From IMG/VR virus record IMGVR_UViG_3300020450_000102, positions 1 through 22,521 of that record: a DNA stretch of 22,521 bases, one strand, 5' to 3'. Below are positions 14,169 through 20,974 of the stretch, piece by piece; positions within the stretch are counted from its first letter, which is position 1, and the number at the start of each line of letters is the position of its first letter. The notes beneath the pieces are model-generated. The model made no database searches. It saw nothing but the letters and a program-made list of their open reading frames with translations, and had not been told where the DNA came from. The stretch is from a virus. A program made the position numbers and the translations under genes.

Positions 14169-14776
14169 TAGCAGTCCTTCATCATCTCTGCCATATCTCC
14201 ACCAAGTTCAGCACCTTGATCACCACCAAACATTGTTACCCAACCAGCAGCAAGCCAACCAACAAAAGGAATACCACTAACGGCAGGAGCAGCAGCAGCA
14301 CCAACGCCACTACCAACGAGACGACCAGTCTGTTCTCCACCACCTCTTGCTTTGAGGCAAGCGATTGTTTTTGCTGAGAGATCTCCGTTTGGATTTGCAG
14401 CTGCTTGGATTGCAAGTGCTGCTGGATCAATCCATGCTGTCTTGGTTGATACTGGTCCTCCATGGTGTGCTGCACCATCGGCAGTAAATTCGATAACTTC
14501 TTTAGTAGTATTATTAGCGAGTCCCAGAAACCCACCTTTTGCTTTCCTATCAATAGTAGTGACCATAGTCTTAGGATCGTTAGCTCTATAACTCACACTA
14601 TAACCATCTTCACTAACATGTGCTTCATAGGAAGTGTATTCTCCTACTGGCATATTCAAACTAGGAAGTTTAGATGAATCTCTCCTAGCAAGCATACCAA
14701 TCATACCTATATGAGATATGCCTATAACTCCACCCAATCCAAGGGCAAACCATTTTGTTAAATTAATTTTATCCAT
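14168..14776 (-). CDS. Conserved cyanophage membrane protein, 202 aa
   Basis: N-terminal hydrophobic helix (KWFALGLGGVIGISHIGMIGML, about residues 8-30), then a soluble part with KLPSLNMPVGEYTSYEA, SVSYRANDPK and GGFLGLANN, and a Gly/Ala-rich hydrophobic C-terminal segment (GRLVGSGVGAAAAPAVSGIPF, VGWLAAGWVTMFGG), ending in a cysteine. At least one and perhaps two or three membrane spans. I recall the same protein beside the same neighbours in other cyanomyoviruses, function unknown. The ribosome site GAGG lies six bases before ATG 14776. The glycine-zipper-like C-terminal part could insert in membranes, which would suit a role in DNA entry or lysis, but this is inference. Confidence 0.8.
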   Translation of the reverse strand: MDKINLTKWFALGLGGVIGISHIGMIGMLARRDSSKLPSLNMPVGEYTSYEAHVSEDGYSVSYRANDPKTMVTTIDRKAKGGFLGLANNTTKEVIEFTADGAAHHGGPVSTKTAWIDPAALAIQAAANPNGDLSAKTIACLKARGGGEQTGRLVGSGVGAAAAPAVSGIPFVGWLAAGWVTMFGGDQGAELGGDMAEMMKDC

Positions 14777-14791
14777 AACGATCCTCGTAAT

Positions 14792-15055
14792 TTAAAAAGC
14801 GTTTCCTGGAACAGGAAGTCCCATGCTGCCACCACCTATAGAAGCTTGAGGTGTAGGTGGTACAAGATCAGGAGTTCCTATAGGAAGATCTCCACCAAGA
14901 CTACCACCTAGACCGCCACCAAGACTACCAAGTGCTTTCTCTGTAACACTCTCTATGATGGCATCCTTTTGTACATAAAGATAAACGCCACCGCCAACAA
15001 CGGCAAGAGATACAACGCTAGACGCAATAGCAAGTACATTTACAATTTTCTGCAT
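14792..15055 (-). CDS. Small membrane protein with Gly-rich tail, 87 aa
   Basis: Starts MQKIVNVLAIASSVVSLAVVGGGVYLYV, a single hydrophobic span, followed by a short polar stretch (QKDAIIESVTEKALG) and a repetitive SLGGGLGGSLGGDLP segment, then a Pro/Gly tail ending GNAF. The frame is open upstream to 15106, but the start at 15055 avoids overlapping the 144-aa gene and has a GAG ten bases before it. It resembles a conserved cyanophage membrane protein I recall without a function. It is part of the five-gene run. Confidence 0.77.
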   Translation of the reverse strand: MQKIVNVLAIASSVVSLAVVGGGVYLYVQKDAIIESVTEKALGSLGGGLGGSLGGDLPIGTPDLVPPTPQASIGGGSMGLPVPGNAF

Positions 15056-15059
15056 GATT

Positions 15060-15494
15060 TTAAATCTCGTAAGTTTTCTTTTCTTTGCTGTTAGGATCAA
15101 CCGCAATGATTTTTAGTGGTGCTTGTTCAATACGAATAGTCTGAGTAGGACCACCGTTACCACCTCCATTTCCACCACCGTTGCCATTCATCTTCATAGT
15201 ACCGTCACCCTTTTTAGATGCAGTCTGAATTCCGAAGCTAGCTAAAACCCCAGTAAAAACCGAAGCTATAAAAGTTGGATCGATTTTCTGCTGTGGTACA
15301 CCTGGGATGGCGACGTAATTTAAAGTCAAAATTCCGCCCGACCAGGCAAGAACGGTAATGCGAACAAATGTACTAATGATAGCAGCTTGCTCGTCAGCAT
15401 CGGGAAGTATAGCATCCTTAGCTTTGCCAAAGAAACCTTTCTTTTTTTCTTCAGGTTGTTCTTCGACAACCTCTTCTTTAATCTCTTCGGCCAT
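15060..15494 (-). CDS. Conserved cyanophage protein with two hydrophobic segments, 144 aa
   Basis: Acidic then basic N terminus (EEVVEEQPEEKKKGFFGKAK), followed by STFVRITVLAWSGGILTLNYVAI and a second hydrophobic stretch DPTFIASVFTGVLASFGIQTA, then a Gly/Asn repeat (NGNGGGNGGGNGGPT) and a beta-like C terminus. I recall a close relative in many cyanomyoviruses. Size and two hydrophobic segments are compatible with a holin, but there is no lysozyme gene next to it, so that remains a guess. It is the first gene of the five-gene run and follows regA by 28 bases. No ribosome site is visible before ATG 15494, and a TATAAT lies about 20 bases upstream. Confidence 0.8.
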   Translation of the reverse strand: MAEEIKEEVVEEQPEEKKKGFFGKAKDAILPDADEQAAIISTFVRITVLAWSGGILTLNYVAIPGVPQQKIDPTFIASVFTGVLASFGIQTASKKGDGTMKMNGNGGGNGGGNGGPTQTIRIEQAPLKIIAVDPNSKEKKTYEI

Positions 15495-15513
15495 GAAAAG
15501 TATTTGTAACTAT

Positions 15514-15519
15514 ATTATA
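15514..15519 (-). promoter_or_regulatory. TATAAT element upstream of the five-gene membrane-protein run
   Basis: The minus strand reads GATATATAATATAG in the short gap between regA and the 144-aa gene. TATAAT is a perfect -10 hexamer, but no -35 is recognisable and the sequence could also be a degenerate late promoter. Position, just before a new functional group, makes a promoter plausible. Confidence 0.4.
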
Positions 15520-15522
15520 TAT

Positions 15523-15951
15523 CTATTCAGAAGGTTGCCTTTTCTTACCGATATTATATTTGGACTCAAGAGTCCATTCACCCTTTTCTTTGTATGCAAT
15601 AACTTTAATTTGACTTAGGGGTGCTGCCTGTGTAACAGCATCCTCCTTTACAATCTCTACTAAACCCCAATCAGATAAAAGTTTGATGATACGATTTCGA
15701 CGTTGAACATCATTCTCAGATAGGTTTGCTTTCTTACCATCCAGTGCAAAGAGTTCCTTAAAATGCACTATGTAATACTGTCCCTTCTTATGAAGAATGT
15801 GGCATGATTGAAATAGTTTCTTTTCTTTTCTAGAAGCAACTCCAATACGTGTAAGAGTCTCACGAACTTTAAGGAAATCATCTGGTTCCTTTAAGTTCAC
15901 CTCCACCATATCATTCTTTGTCCATTGAACTTCTTTAGGTTGTTCGCTCAT
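15523..15951 (-). CDS. regA: RegA translational repressor of early genes
   Basis: A 142-residue homologue of T4 RegA (122 aa), which binds the start regions of early phage mRNAs, including replication genes, and blocks ribosome binding. The conserved stretch EPDDFLKVRETLTRIGVA, then KLFQSCHILHKKGQYYIVHFKELF, and LLSDWGLVEIV are close to T4 by memory. The protein has about 10 extra residues at the N terminus and a basic tail KKRQPSE. GAGG lies nine bases before the ATG in GAGGTTATAAATTATG. In T4, regA lies between gene 62 and gene 43. Here it also follows gp62 but gp43 is several kilobases away. Confidence 0.95.
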   Translation of the reverse strand: MSEQPKEVQWTKNDMVEVNLKEPDDFLKVRETLTRIGVASRKEKKLFQSCHILHKKGQYYIVHFKELFALDGKKANLSENDVQRRNRIIKLLSDWGLVEIVKEDAVTQAAPLSQIKVIAYKEKGEWTLESKYNIGKKRQPSE

Positions 15952-15991
15952 AATTTATAACCTCATGTATTCAGTTTTTATTGTGATGTAG

Positions 15992-16144
15992 TTAAGTTGG
16001 TTCCGCAATACTTTTTGTCATATAGCTAAGTTGTTCTGGAGTTAACGTCTTTAAAGCAGCAACTGCTTCCTTTAAATCATCATCAGAAATACCTTCTGGA
16101 GCAGTCTGCTTAATATATGCCTCTATCTTTGCATCACTTGTCAT
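15992..16144 (-). CDS. 50-residue protein resembling the gp62 C-terminal tail
   Basis: Short ORF MTSDAKIEAYIKQTAPEG, then ISDDDLKEAVAALKTLTPEQLSYMTKSIAEPT. The second half matches the end of gp62 just upstream (SSDKAIQALRILTPNQLNYIKEKL): both show A-x-x-A-L-x-x-L-T-P-x-Q-L-x-Y. An AGAGGA nine or so bases before ATG 16144 is a good ribosome site, and the gene sits neatly in the gp62-regA gap, so I believe it is translated. Function unknown. It might be a duplicated module that binds the same partner as the gp62 tail. Confidence 0.72.
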   Translation of the reverse strand: MTSDAKIEAYIKQTAPEGISDDDLKEAVAALKTLTPEQLSYMTKSIAEPT

Positions 16145-16156
16145 CGGTTGGTCCTC

Positions 16157-16561
16157 TCATGGTTTCTTACCTCCTTTATTTAGTTTTTCTTTAATGTAAT
16201 TTAATTGGTTTGGAGTTAAGATCCTTAAGGCTTGAATTGCTTTATCACTACTATAACCATAGTATTTTTTCACAAGGTCAAGATCTTTCACCGTTTGCTT
16301 TTTACCCCAAGGAGAAAATCTCTTTCGGGATCTGACGGTATTTATAAAGAAATCGTACTGAAGTTTCTTATCTAAGTTAGGATATTGATTCATCTCATTT
16401 GCATACATCACAGTATCGATGTGATGTGACATACATTTATTAATTACAAAAGGAGTATAATTCTTTTCCCAAGCAGGATCTTCATCCTCCATGAGGTTCT
16501 TCTTTGTTAAATTAATAGTGTTCAAATAATCCTTAAGAGGATAACGATCATCATATGCCAT
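16157..16561 (-). CDS. 62: Clamp loader small subunit gp62
   Basis: A 134-residue relative of T4 gp62 (187 aa), the subunit that joins four gp44 ATPases to form the clamp loader that places gp45 on DNA. The recognisable core is PFVINKCMSHHIDTVMYANEMNQYPNLDKKLQYDFFINTVR followed by RFSPWGK and KKYYGYSSDKAIQALRIL. Short length is usual in cyanophages. GGAGG lies six bases before ATG 16561, and the start overlaps the upstream oxygenase gene by 11 bases. Unlike T4, where 45-44-62 are adjacent, here six other genes lie between gp44 and gp62. Confidence 0.9.
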   Translation of the reverse strand: MAYDDRYPLKDYLNTINLTKKNLMEDEDPAWEKNYTPFVINKCMSHHIDTVMYANEMNQYPNLDKKLQYDFFINTVRSRKRFSPWGKKQTVKDLDLVKKYYGYSSDKAIQALRILTPNQLNYIKEKLNKGGKKP

Positions 16562-17135
16562 AGAGTTCCTCCATTAGTTTTTTCTCATTAACTTCCATAT
16601 CACTTCCCCATAATCTCTTTTCTTTATCAAAATAAACTTTGTTATGACATCCTCTAGTCCTTACATAATGCATAAAGAATTGAAGATACTCTTTTCCTCT
16701 ATAAGGATTAACCCTATAATGTGGAACTAGATGTCCCAGATACAAAACAGCGTCACCAGGATTTAATGAGAGTTGCTTATCATAACATCCAAATAACCAT
16801 TCTTCATCACCATCTAAATGAATTGTTAAAGATACTTCACATGCTGCACGATCTTCATGTTTAGGAAGAGTATCACCAGTCCTATAGATTCTAGACAAAC
16901 AATACGTTGGAACAAGGTACTCACCAACAATCTCATTTATGAGTGAATTTTTATCACACATAATTTCCAATCCAAATGTAGGATTGTAAATAGAAGATGC
17001 ATTAGGTGCAACCTCCTTCCAATCACTAGGTTTCATCCTAGTATGACGAAGTTCACGAACACATTCTGCTGCGTATTCAGGGGAGATGAAGTTTTCTATT
17101 AAGGCAAACTTTGCGTCTAAAAATTCTTGTTTCAT
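16551..17135 (-). CDS. 2OG-Fe(II) oxygenase, third type
   Basis: A 194-residue predicted dioxygenase. Metal ligands: LPKHEDRAACEVSLTIHLDG gives H93-x-D95, and LGHLVPHYRVNPYRGKEYLQFFMHYV gives H139, with R146 or K148 for 2-oxoglutarate. The segment SLNPGDAVLYLGHLVPHYR is a typical strand before the distal histidine. The C terminus adds about 30 residues. Cytoplasmic, with AGGA seven bases before ATG 17135. It overlaps gp62 downstream and the 119-aa gene upstream. It differs from the two oxygenases at 3883 and 8949, so the three are not recent duplicates. Substrate unknown. Confidence 0.85.
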   Translation of the reverse strand: MKQEFLDAKFALIENFISPEYAAECVRELRHTRMKPSDWKEVAPNASSIYNPTFGLEIMCDKNSLINEIVGEYLVPTYCLSRIYRTGDTLPKHEDRAACEVSLTIHLDGDEEWLFGCYDKQLSLNPGDAVLYLGHLVPHYRVNPYRGKEYLQFFMHYVRTRGCHNKVYFDKEKRLWGSDMEVNEKKLMEELYGI

Positions 17136-17491
17136 AACTTTTTCCTGACTGGTACCTCAATAGTCCATGATGGTGATTCTAATTTAACCATCTTAAACTG
17201 TTGTCTATTCTTCTCATAGGTAGCAGCAGGTTCATTACCAGCAGTCTCACCATAATGAGTTTCCTTTATATCCAAATATTCTAAGATAGCTTCATCTACC
17301 ATTTGAAATAGTGTATCCCATGTTAGAGTATCTCTCAACTTAGATGCAATTCTATCAATATCATTCCCATCAAGATACTCACCCTTGCATATCTTACTAG
17401 AGTAATCTCCATATTGAGTTTGGAGTTTTGCTCTGATCTCTACCAACTTGTTAAGGTTGATAGTGATCTTTACATCATCATCAATTTCCAT
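17132..17491 (-). CDS. Protein of unknown function, 119 aa
   Basis: Soluble acidic protein: MEIDDDVKITINLNKLVEIRAKLQTQYGDYSSKICKG, a helical region with DIDRIASKLRDTLTWDTLFQMVDEAILEYLDI, a linker, and a basic strand end SWTIEVPVRKKL. I do not recognise a domain. It overlaps dam upstream by 11 bases and the oxygenase downstream by 4, so it is in the same transcription unit. No clear ribosome site; coupling to dam translation is likely. Confidence 0.75.
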   Translation of the reverse strand: MEIDDDVKITINLNKLVEIRAKLQTQYGDYSSKICKGEYLDGNDIDRIASKLRDTLTWDTLFQMVDEAILEYLDIKETHYGETAGNEPAATYEKNRQQFKMVKLESPSWTIEVPVRKKL

Positions 17492-18308
17492 AATTAGTTA
17501 ATACAAGTTCTTTACGTTGTTGTTGGTTCTTCATATAATCACCAACGGATCTCATAGTATACGTATGATCATATTCAGATGTATTCCAGTTAATAAATCT
17601 ATCTTTAATTAACTGTGATGAATTATATGATATCATCTGATGATTAGTATTTCTATCACATTCTTGAGCAAAAAAGTCATGATCAAATCCTTTATGCATA
17701 GAACCTTTTTTACCATATAAAGAAGACTTTATTTCATAAGGAGGGTCAAGATAAGTAAAGACCTCTTTATTATCACAAGACATTCTCTCATAGGAGATAT
17801 TAGTTATAACCCAGTTCTCTATTAGTTTAGAATACTCTGGTAACTTTTCTATGCCTCGTAAACTGAAGTTGGAGTCTGAGGCTTGTTTGGAGAAGGAACT
17901 CGATTCGGTAAGACCACTGAAAGAACACTTATTAACAATATAAAAACTAACAGCACGAGTGGTGAGACTGGCTCTGGCATCGTTAACCAGTTCTTTACTC
18001 TCGATAAAAAGTTCTCTTGCTCTATCTGGGGTGGGGTATGCTCTTTTAAATGCTTTGAGCCTGGTCGTAATTTCATTTGATTCATCCTGTAGTTGTTGCC
18101 AAAAATTCACTAGAGGTTCATATAGATCATTGACCCACATGTCTAAGTGAGGATATGTCTGTGACATATAAAGAGCAACAGATCCACCTCCAAGAAAAGG
18201 TTCTCTATACTCTTTATACTTACTCATATCAGGTAAGAACTGTGCCATCTTTTTAACAGCACGAGACTTACCTCCTGGATAACGAAGAGGTGTTTTCAAA
18301 GAGGTCAT
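17481..18308 (-). CDS. dam: DNA adenine N6-methyltransferase, Dam/D12 class
   Basis: A 275-residue methyltransferase that transfers a methyl group from SAM to adenine. Motifs in the order of the D12 (alpha) class: PLRYPGGK at residues 7-14, EPFLGGGSV near 36-44 (SAM binding), and catalytic DPPY at 188-191, with ISYNSS near 225. The length matches T4 Dam (259). By analogy GATC is the likely target, but this is not visible in the sequence. GATC occurs many times in the window and is not obviously avoided. No restriction enzyme gene is adjacent, so it acts as a solitary enzyme, perhaps against host restriction. It overlaps the Sm-like gene by 4 bases (ATGA). Confidence 0.93.
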   Translation of the reverse strand: MTSLKTPLRYPGGKSRAVKKMAQFLPDMSKYKEYREPFLGGGSVALYMSQTYPHLDMWVNDLYEPLVNFWQQLQDESNEITTRLKAFKRAYPTPDRARELFIESKELVNDARASLTTRAVSFYIVNKCSFSGLTESSSFSKQASDSNFSLRGIEKLPEYSKLIENWVITNISYERMSCDNKEVFTYLDPPYEIKSSLYGKKGSMHKGFDHDFFAQECDRNTNHQMISYNSSQLIKDRFINWNTSEYDHTYTMRSVGDYMKNQQQRKELVLTNYGN

Positions 18309-18601
18309 AAAATTAGTTGCTTACCAGGAGTAATAATATCACTTGTTGTACCAAAGATTTTATTATACTGCTCAACTACCTGAGGTGCAACTGCAACAGA
18401 ATATATAACATGTTTCATATCCAAAGCAATCTCAGGAAATTCTGGATCAATAACAGTTGCCCATGGAGCAAATCCTACCTGATCCTGATGTGGAATTATA
18501 GTTAGAGCATTCTGAATAGTCAGAATACCGTTCTTCCAATCTACAACTTCAGCGATAATCTCTTCGCCAGTTATTAAGCGTATTAGTTTTAAATCAATCA
18601 T
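18305..18601 (-). CDS. Sm-like (LSm-type) small protein, copy 3 (98 aa)
   Basis: Starts MIDLKLIRLITGEEIIAEV, continues GILTIQNALTIIP, has the P-aromatic FAPWATVIDP, then ALDMKHVIYSVAVAPQVVEQYNKIFGTTSDII. The ends of copies 2 and 3 are very alike (VVEKYNQLVGATNGI and VVEQYNKIFGTTSDI), which I take as clear evidence of common origin. The LITGEEIIAEV opening is the same type as known phage Sm-like proteins. This copy lies about 10 kb from the other two, between dam and the 78-aa gene. AAGG lies about ten bases before ATG 18601. A role in RNA binding is a fold-based inference. Confidence 0.75.
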   Translation of the reverse strand: MIDLKLIRLITGEEIIAEVVDWKNGILTIQNALTIIPHQDQVGFAPWATVIDPEFPEIALDMKHVIYSVAVAPQVVEQYNKIFGTTSDIITPGKQLIL

Positions 18602-18603
18602 GT

Positions 18604-18840
18604 TTAGATACCTTGATCTTTAGTTTTTTGGAAGAATTCTTTTAAAGATGATGAAACATTAGGTGGTTCAGGATCCTTATAACCCTTAATCCTTTTCCAC
18701 TTACCATACATTGCTTGCATCCTCCATGATTGAGCAAGACTATGAGGTCCATTTTCTAGCAACTCAAGTTCTCTTGAGTCACTTGTGTATGCTTTGAACT
18801 CTTCTCTCCAATTGGTGTCATCAAATGGTTTCTTAGTCAT
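18604..18840 (-). CDS. Small conserved protein of unknown function, 78 aa
   Basis: Hydrophilic 78-residue protein, MTKKPFDDTNWREEFKAYTSDSRELELLENGPHSLAQSWRMQAMYGKWKR and then KGYKDPEPPN. It is rich in charged and aromatic residues, without cysteine or membrane segment. I recall such a protein in cyanomyoviruses with no function. The frame extends to 18879, but that would lie inside pyrE; the ATG at 18840 overlaps the pyrE stop by 8 bases, the spacing seen throughout this unit. Confidence 0.75.
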   Translation of the reverse strand: MTKKPFDDTNWREEFKAYTSDSRELELLENGPHSLAQSWRMQAMYGKWKRIKGYKDPEPPNVSSSLKEFFQKTKDQGI

Positions 18841-19381
18841 TGGTAATGTCCTCCAGAGTGAATAAAGATACAAATTCAATCTTATTATGTTCCCAAATCT
18901 TATGGTTTTCCATACGATCTACGATAGCAACTACCTTATTAACAGTGTAACCATAACCACGTAGAACATTAACTGCCTTCATAGCACTGCCACCTGTAGT
19001 AGTTACATCCTCTAGGACTGTGACAACAGAACCCTTATCAGGTTTCCAACCTTCAATGACTTCCTTGGTACCATAATCTTTAGGATTCTTCCTAATAATT
19101 AGAGCATCGATATGACCCCCCTTGTAGTATGCTCTCTGTGCAACACCACAGACTAGAGGATCACCACCTAGGGTGAGACCACCAACTGCTACTGACTTAG
19201 GATCTAACATCTTTACCATCAGAGATGATAAGAGTGCGTTACCCTCACACGATAGTGTTACAGGTTTACAGTTAATATAATGCTCTGATCGTTGACCAGA
19301 TGATAATGTATACGCTCCCTTTTTATATGCTCTCTCCTTTAAGAGATTAAGAAGGGTCGCTTTGTGATTTTCATAAGTCAT
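18833..19381 (-). CDS. pyrE: Orotate phosphoribosyltransferase
   Basis: A 182-residue enzyme that joins orotate to PRPP to make OMP, the penultimate step of pyrimidine nucleotide synthesis. The PRPP-binding loop VTVLEDVTTTGGSA lies near residues 120-133, and LIIRKNPKDYGTKEVIEGW carries the flexible-loop lysines. YINCKP near residue 35 and GGLTLGGDPLV near 67 match the family. The length is slightly short of bacterial PyrE (about 210) but all key parts are present. Phage pyrE would raise the UMP and thus dNTP supply. The ATG overlaps the gp44 stop (ATGA at 19378-19381). It is inserted between the clamp loader genes. Confidence 0.93.
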   Translation of the reverse strand: MTYENHKATLLNLLKERAYKKGAYTLSSGQRSEHYINCKPVTLSCEGNALLSSLMVKMLDPKSVAVGGLTLGGDPLVCGVAQRAYYKGGHIDALIIRKNPKDYGTKEVIEGWKPDKGSVVTVLEDVTTTGGSAMKAVNVLRGYGYTVNKVVAIVDRMENHKIWEHNKIEFVSLFTLEDITND

Positions 19382-20322
19382 TTAAAGTTACACTCCAACA
19401 TTAATTGAGTTAGACAGGCAAGGAGGTTAATCTCCTGATCCACCACAAAGGCAGACTTGTATTGATACTCAGCAATAATTAATACTGCTGCGGCAACACT
19501 AGGACCATCCATCACAGAGGACAGATTGTCATATAATTTACGCATTATAGAAACAGGATCACTATCAAGATTCTGAGTAACCCACTTCTTCACATCATTG
19601 AACTTCTTATTCTTTAATGCATCTACCAGTGTATCTATCTTAGCATCACCTAACGTTGCAAGGATTCCAGTGTCGATATCACCTGTAGAGCTATATCTCT
19701 GGAGTTCGTTAAGGACTCTTCTGAAGTCTGGGAAGTATTGTTGGACGACTGTGGCAACCACTTTGTCATTGAACCGTACTTTCTCTCTGGACAAGATATC
19801 TCTGCATCTTTCAAAGAACTCTGCCGCCAGAGTTTGTTTAGTTTTTCCACGGACATTGAAATCAATTACTGTTGTTCTACTATGTAATGGTTCTATGATT
19901 TTATTCTTAAAGTTACACGTGAATATGAACCTGCAGTTCTTTTGAAACTCTTCAATCGATGCCCTGAGGAGTAGTTGTACATCCGATGTCGTATTGTCTG
20001 CTTCATCAATAATGAGAACTTTATGACGAGATGTAGATGTAAGAGAAACAGTAGCAGCAAAGGATTTTGCCTGATTGCGTACAGTGTCCAAGAATCTACC
20101 CTCATCAGACCCATTAATGACATAACTATCTACCCCTAATTCGTTACATAGTGCTTTAGCAATGGTTGTCTTGCCTACACCAGCAGTACCAGAAAGTAAT
20201 AGATTGGGAATCTCACCCTGATCTACAAAACCTTTAAAGGTACTCTTCACATCTGTAGGAAGTATACAGTCCTCAATAGTTTTCGGACGATACTTCTCTA
20301 CCCATAAAAAATCATTAGGCAT
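19378..20322 (-). CDS. 44: Clamp loader large subunit gp44 (AAA+)
   Basis: A 314-residue AAA+ ATPase that with gp62 opens and loads the gp45 clamp; T4 gp44 is 319 residues. Motifs: WVEKYRPKTIEDCILP at the start, Walker A GTAGVGKT at about 45-52, Walker B VLIIDEADN with D106/E107, arginine finger HSRTTVIDF near 148-150. A longer frame goes to 20376, but the start at 20322 (MPNDFLWVEKYRP) gives the normal family N terminus and an 8-base overlap with gp45. GGAA is a weak ribosome site, so coupling to gp45 is probable. Confidence 0.95.
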   Translation of the reverse strand: MPNDFLWVEKYRPKTIEDCILPTDVKSTFKGFVDQGEIPNLLLSGTAGVGKTTIAKALCNELGVDSYVINGSDEGRFLDTVRNQAKSFAATVSLTSTSRHKVLIIDEADNTTSDVQLLLRASIEEFQKNCRFIFTCNFKNKIIEPLHSRTTVIDFNVRGKTKQTLAAEFFERCRDILSREKVRFNDKVVATVVQQYFPDFRRVLNELQRYSSTGDIDTGILATLGDAKIDTLVDALKNKKFNDVKKWVTQNLDSDPVSIMRKLYDNLSSVMDGPSVAAAVLIIAEYQYKSAFVVDQEINLLACLTQLMLECNFK

Positions 20323-20974
20323 TAGGTTCCAGTGCAATAAAGTATTTAATGCCACTACCTTGGAAGAGGGCAACATTCTGCTTACTAATAGTTACATTAT
20401 AATCTCCAGCAAGAAGTTTTAAATTCTCTACCTTGAAACAATAACAGAATTCATCATCACTAACACCAACCTGAACTGAGTAACTATTAGAAGTATCATT
20501 CTTCTTATCAGTTACACATAAACTCATCTCAGTACCATCTCCATAAAGACATAGGTCTGGTAATTGATAGACCATAGCAGCACGTTGAAGTTGCTGCAAA
20601 ATACCTGCCTCAAGACGAAACTTAACATCCACAGAAGGAATGGTAATCTCTTTCTCTGGAGGTTGGGTAATTATATCAGGGTCAGCATAGAAGAAACGAG
20701 TCTTAGACTTTCCACGCTGATCACTTACAGTGACATAATTTGAATCTGTAGTATCGATCTTTGGTTGATCAAATAAAGATAGACCTCCAAGGAATACTCC
20801 CAGATCATAGATGGAAATTTGGGAGTCAAACTGCTCTTCAACATCAGCAATAGCAAGTATATTCTTATTAATACTAAGCGTAGCAATTTGATTGCCAGGT
20901 TTAATAACAATAGATTTGTTGATAGAACAAAAGTTCTTAAGGACTTCAATTGTTGGTTTGGTAATTACTGTCAT
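20315..20974 (-). CDS. 45: Sliding clamp gp45
   Basis: A 219-residue DNA polymerase processivity clamp; T4 gp45 is 228 residues and trimeric. It starts MTVITKPTIEVLKNFCSINKSIV, has the typical NQIATLSINKNILAIADVEEQF strand, and ends with NVALFQGSGIKYFIALEPNA, close to other cyanophage clamps as I recall. In T4, gp45 is also needed for late transcription, bridging DNA-loaded clamp to gp55 and gp33, so it may link replication to the late-type promoters seen in the window. It starts one base before the DUF3310-like stop and overlaps gp44. Confidence 0.94.
   Translation of the reverse strand: MTVITKPTIEVLKNFCSINKSIVIKPGNQIATLSINKNILAIADVEEQFDSQISIYDLGVFLGGLSLFDQPKIDTTDSNYVTVSDQRGKSKTRFFYADPDIITQPPEKEITIPSVDVKFRLEAGILQQLQRAAMVYQLPDLCLYGDGTEMSLCVTDKKNDTSNSYSVQVGVSDDEFCYCFKVENLKLLAGDYNVTISKQNVALFQGSGIKYFIALEPNA

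Noticed and set aside
15150-15186. Short CCACC-type repeats suggesting a CRISPR or tandem array
   Set aside because: They encode the Gly/Asn repeat NGGGNGGG in the 144-aa protein. There are no spacers or cas genes.
17481-18308. Dam as part of a restriction-modification pair with the 119-aa neighbour
   Set aside because: The neighbour shows no nuclease motif, and solitary Dam enzymes are normal in T4-like phages.
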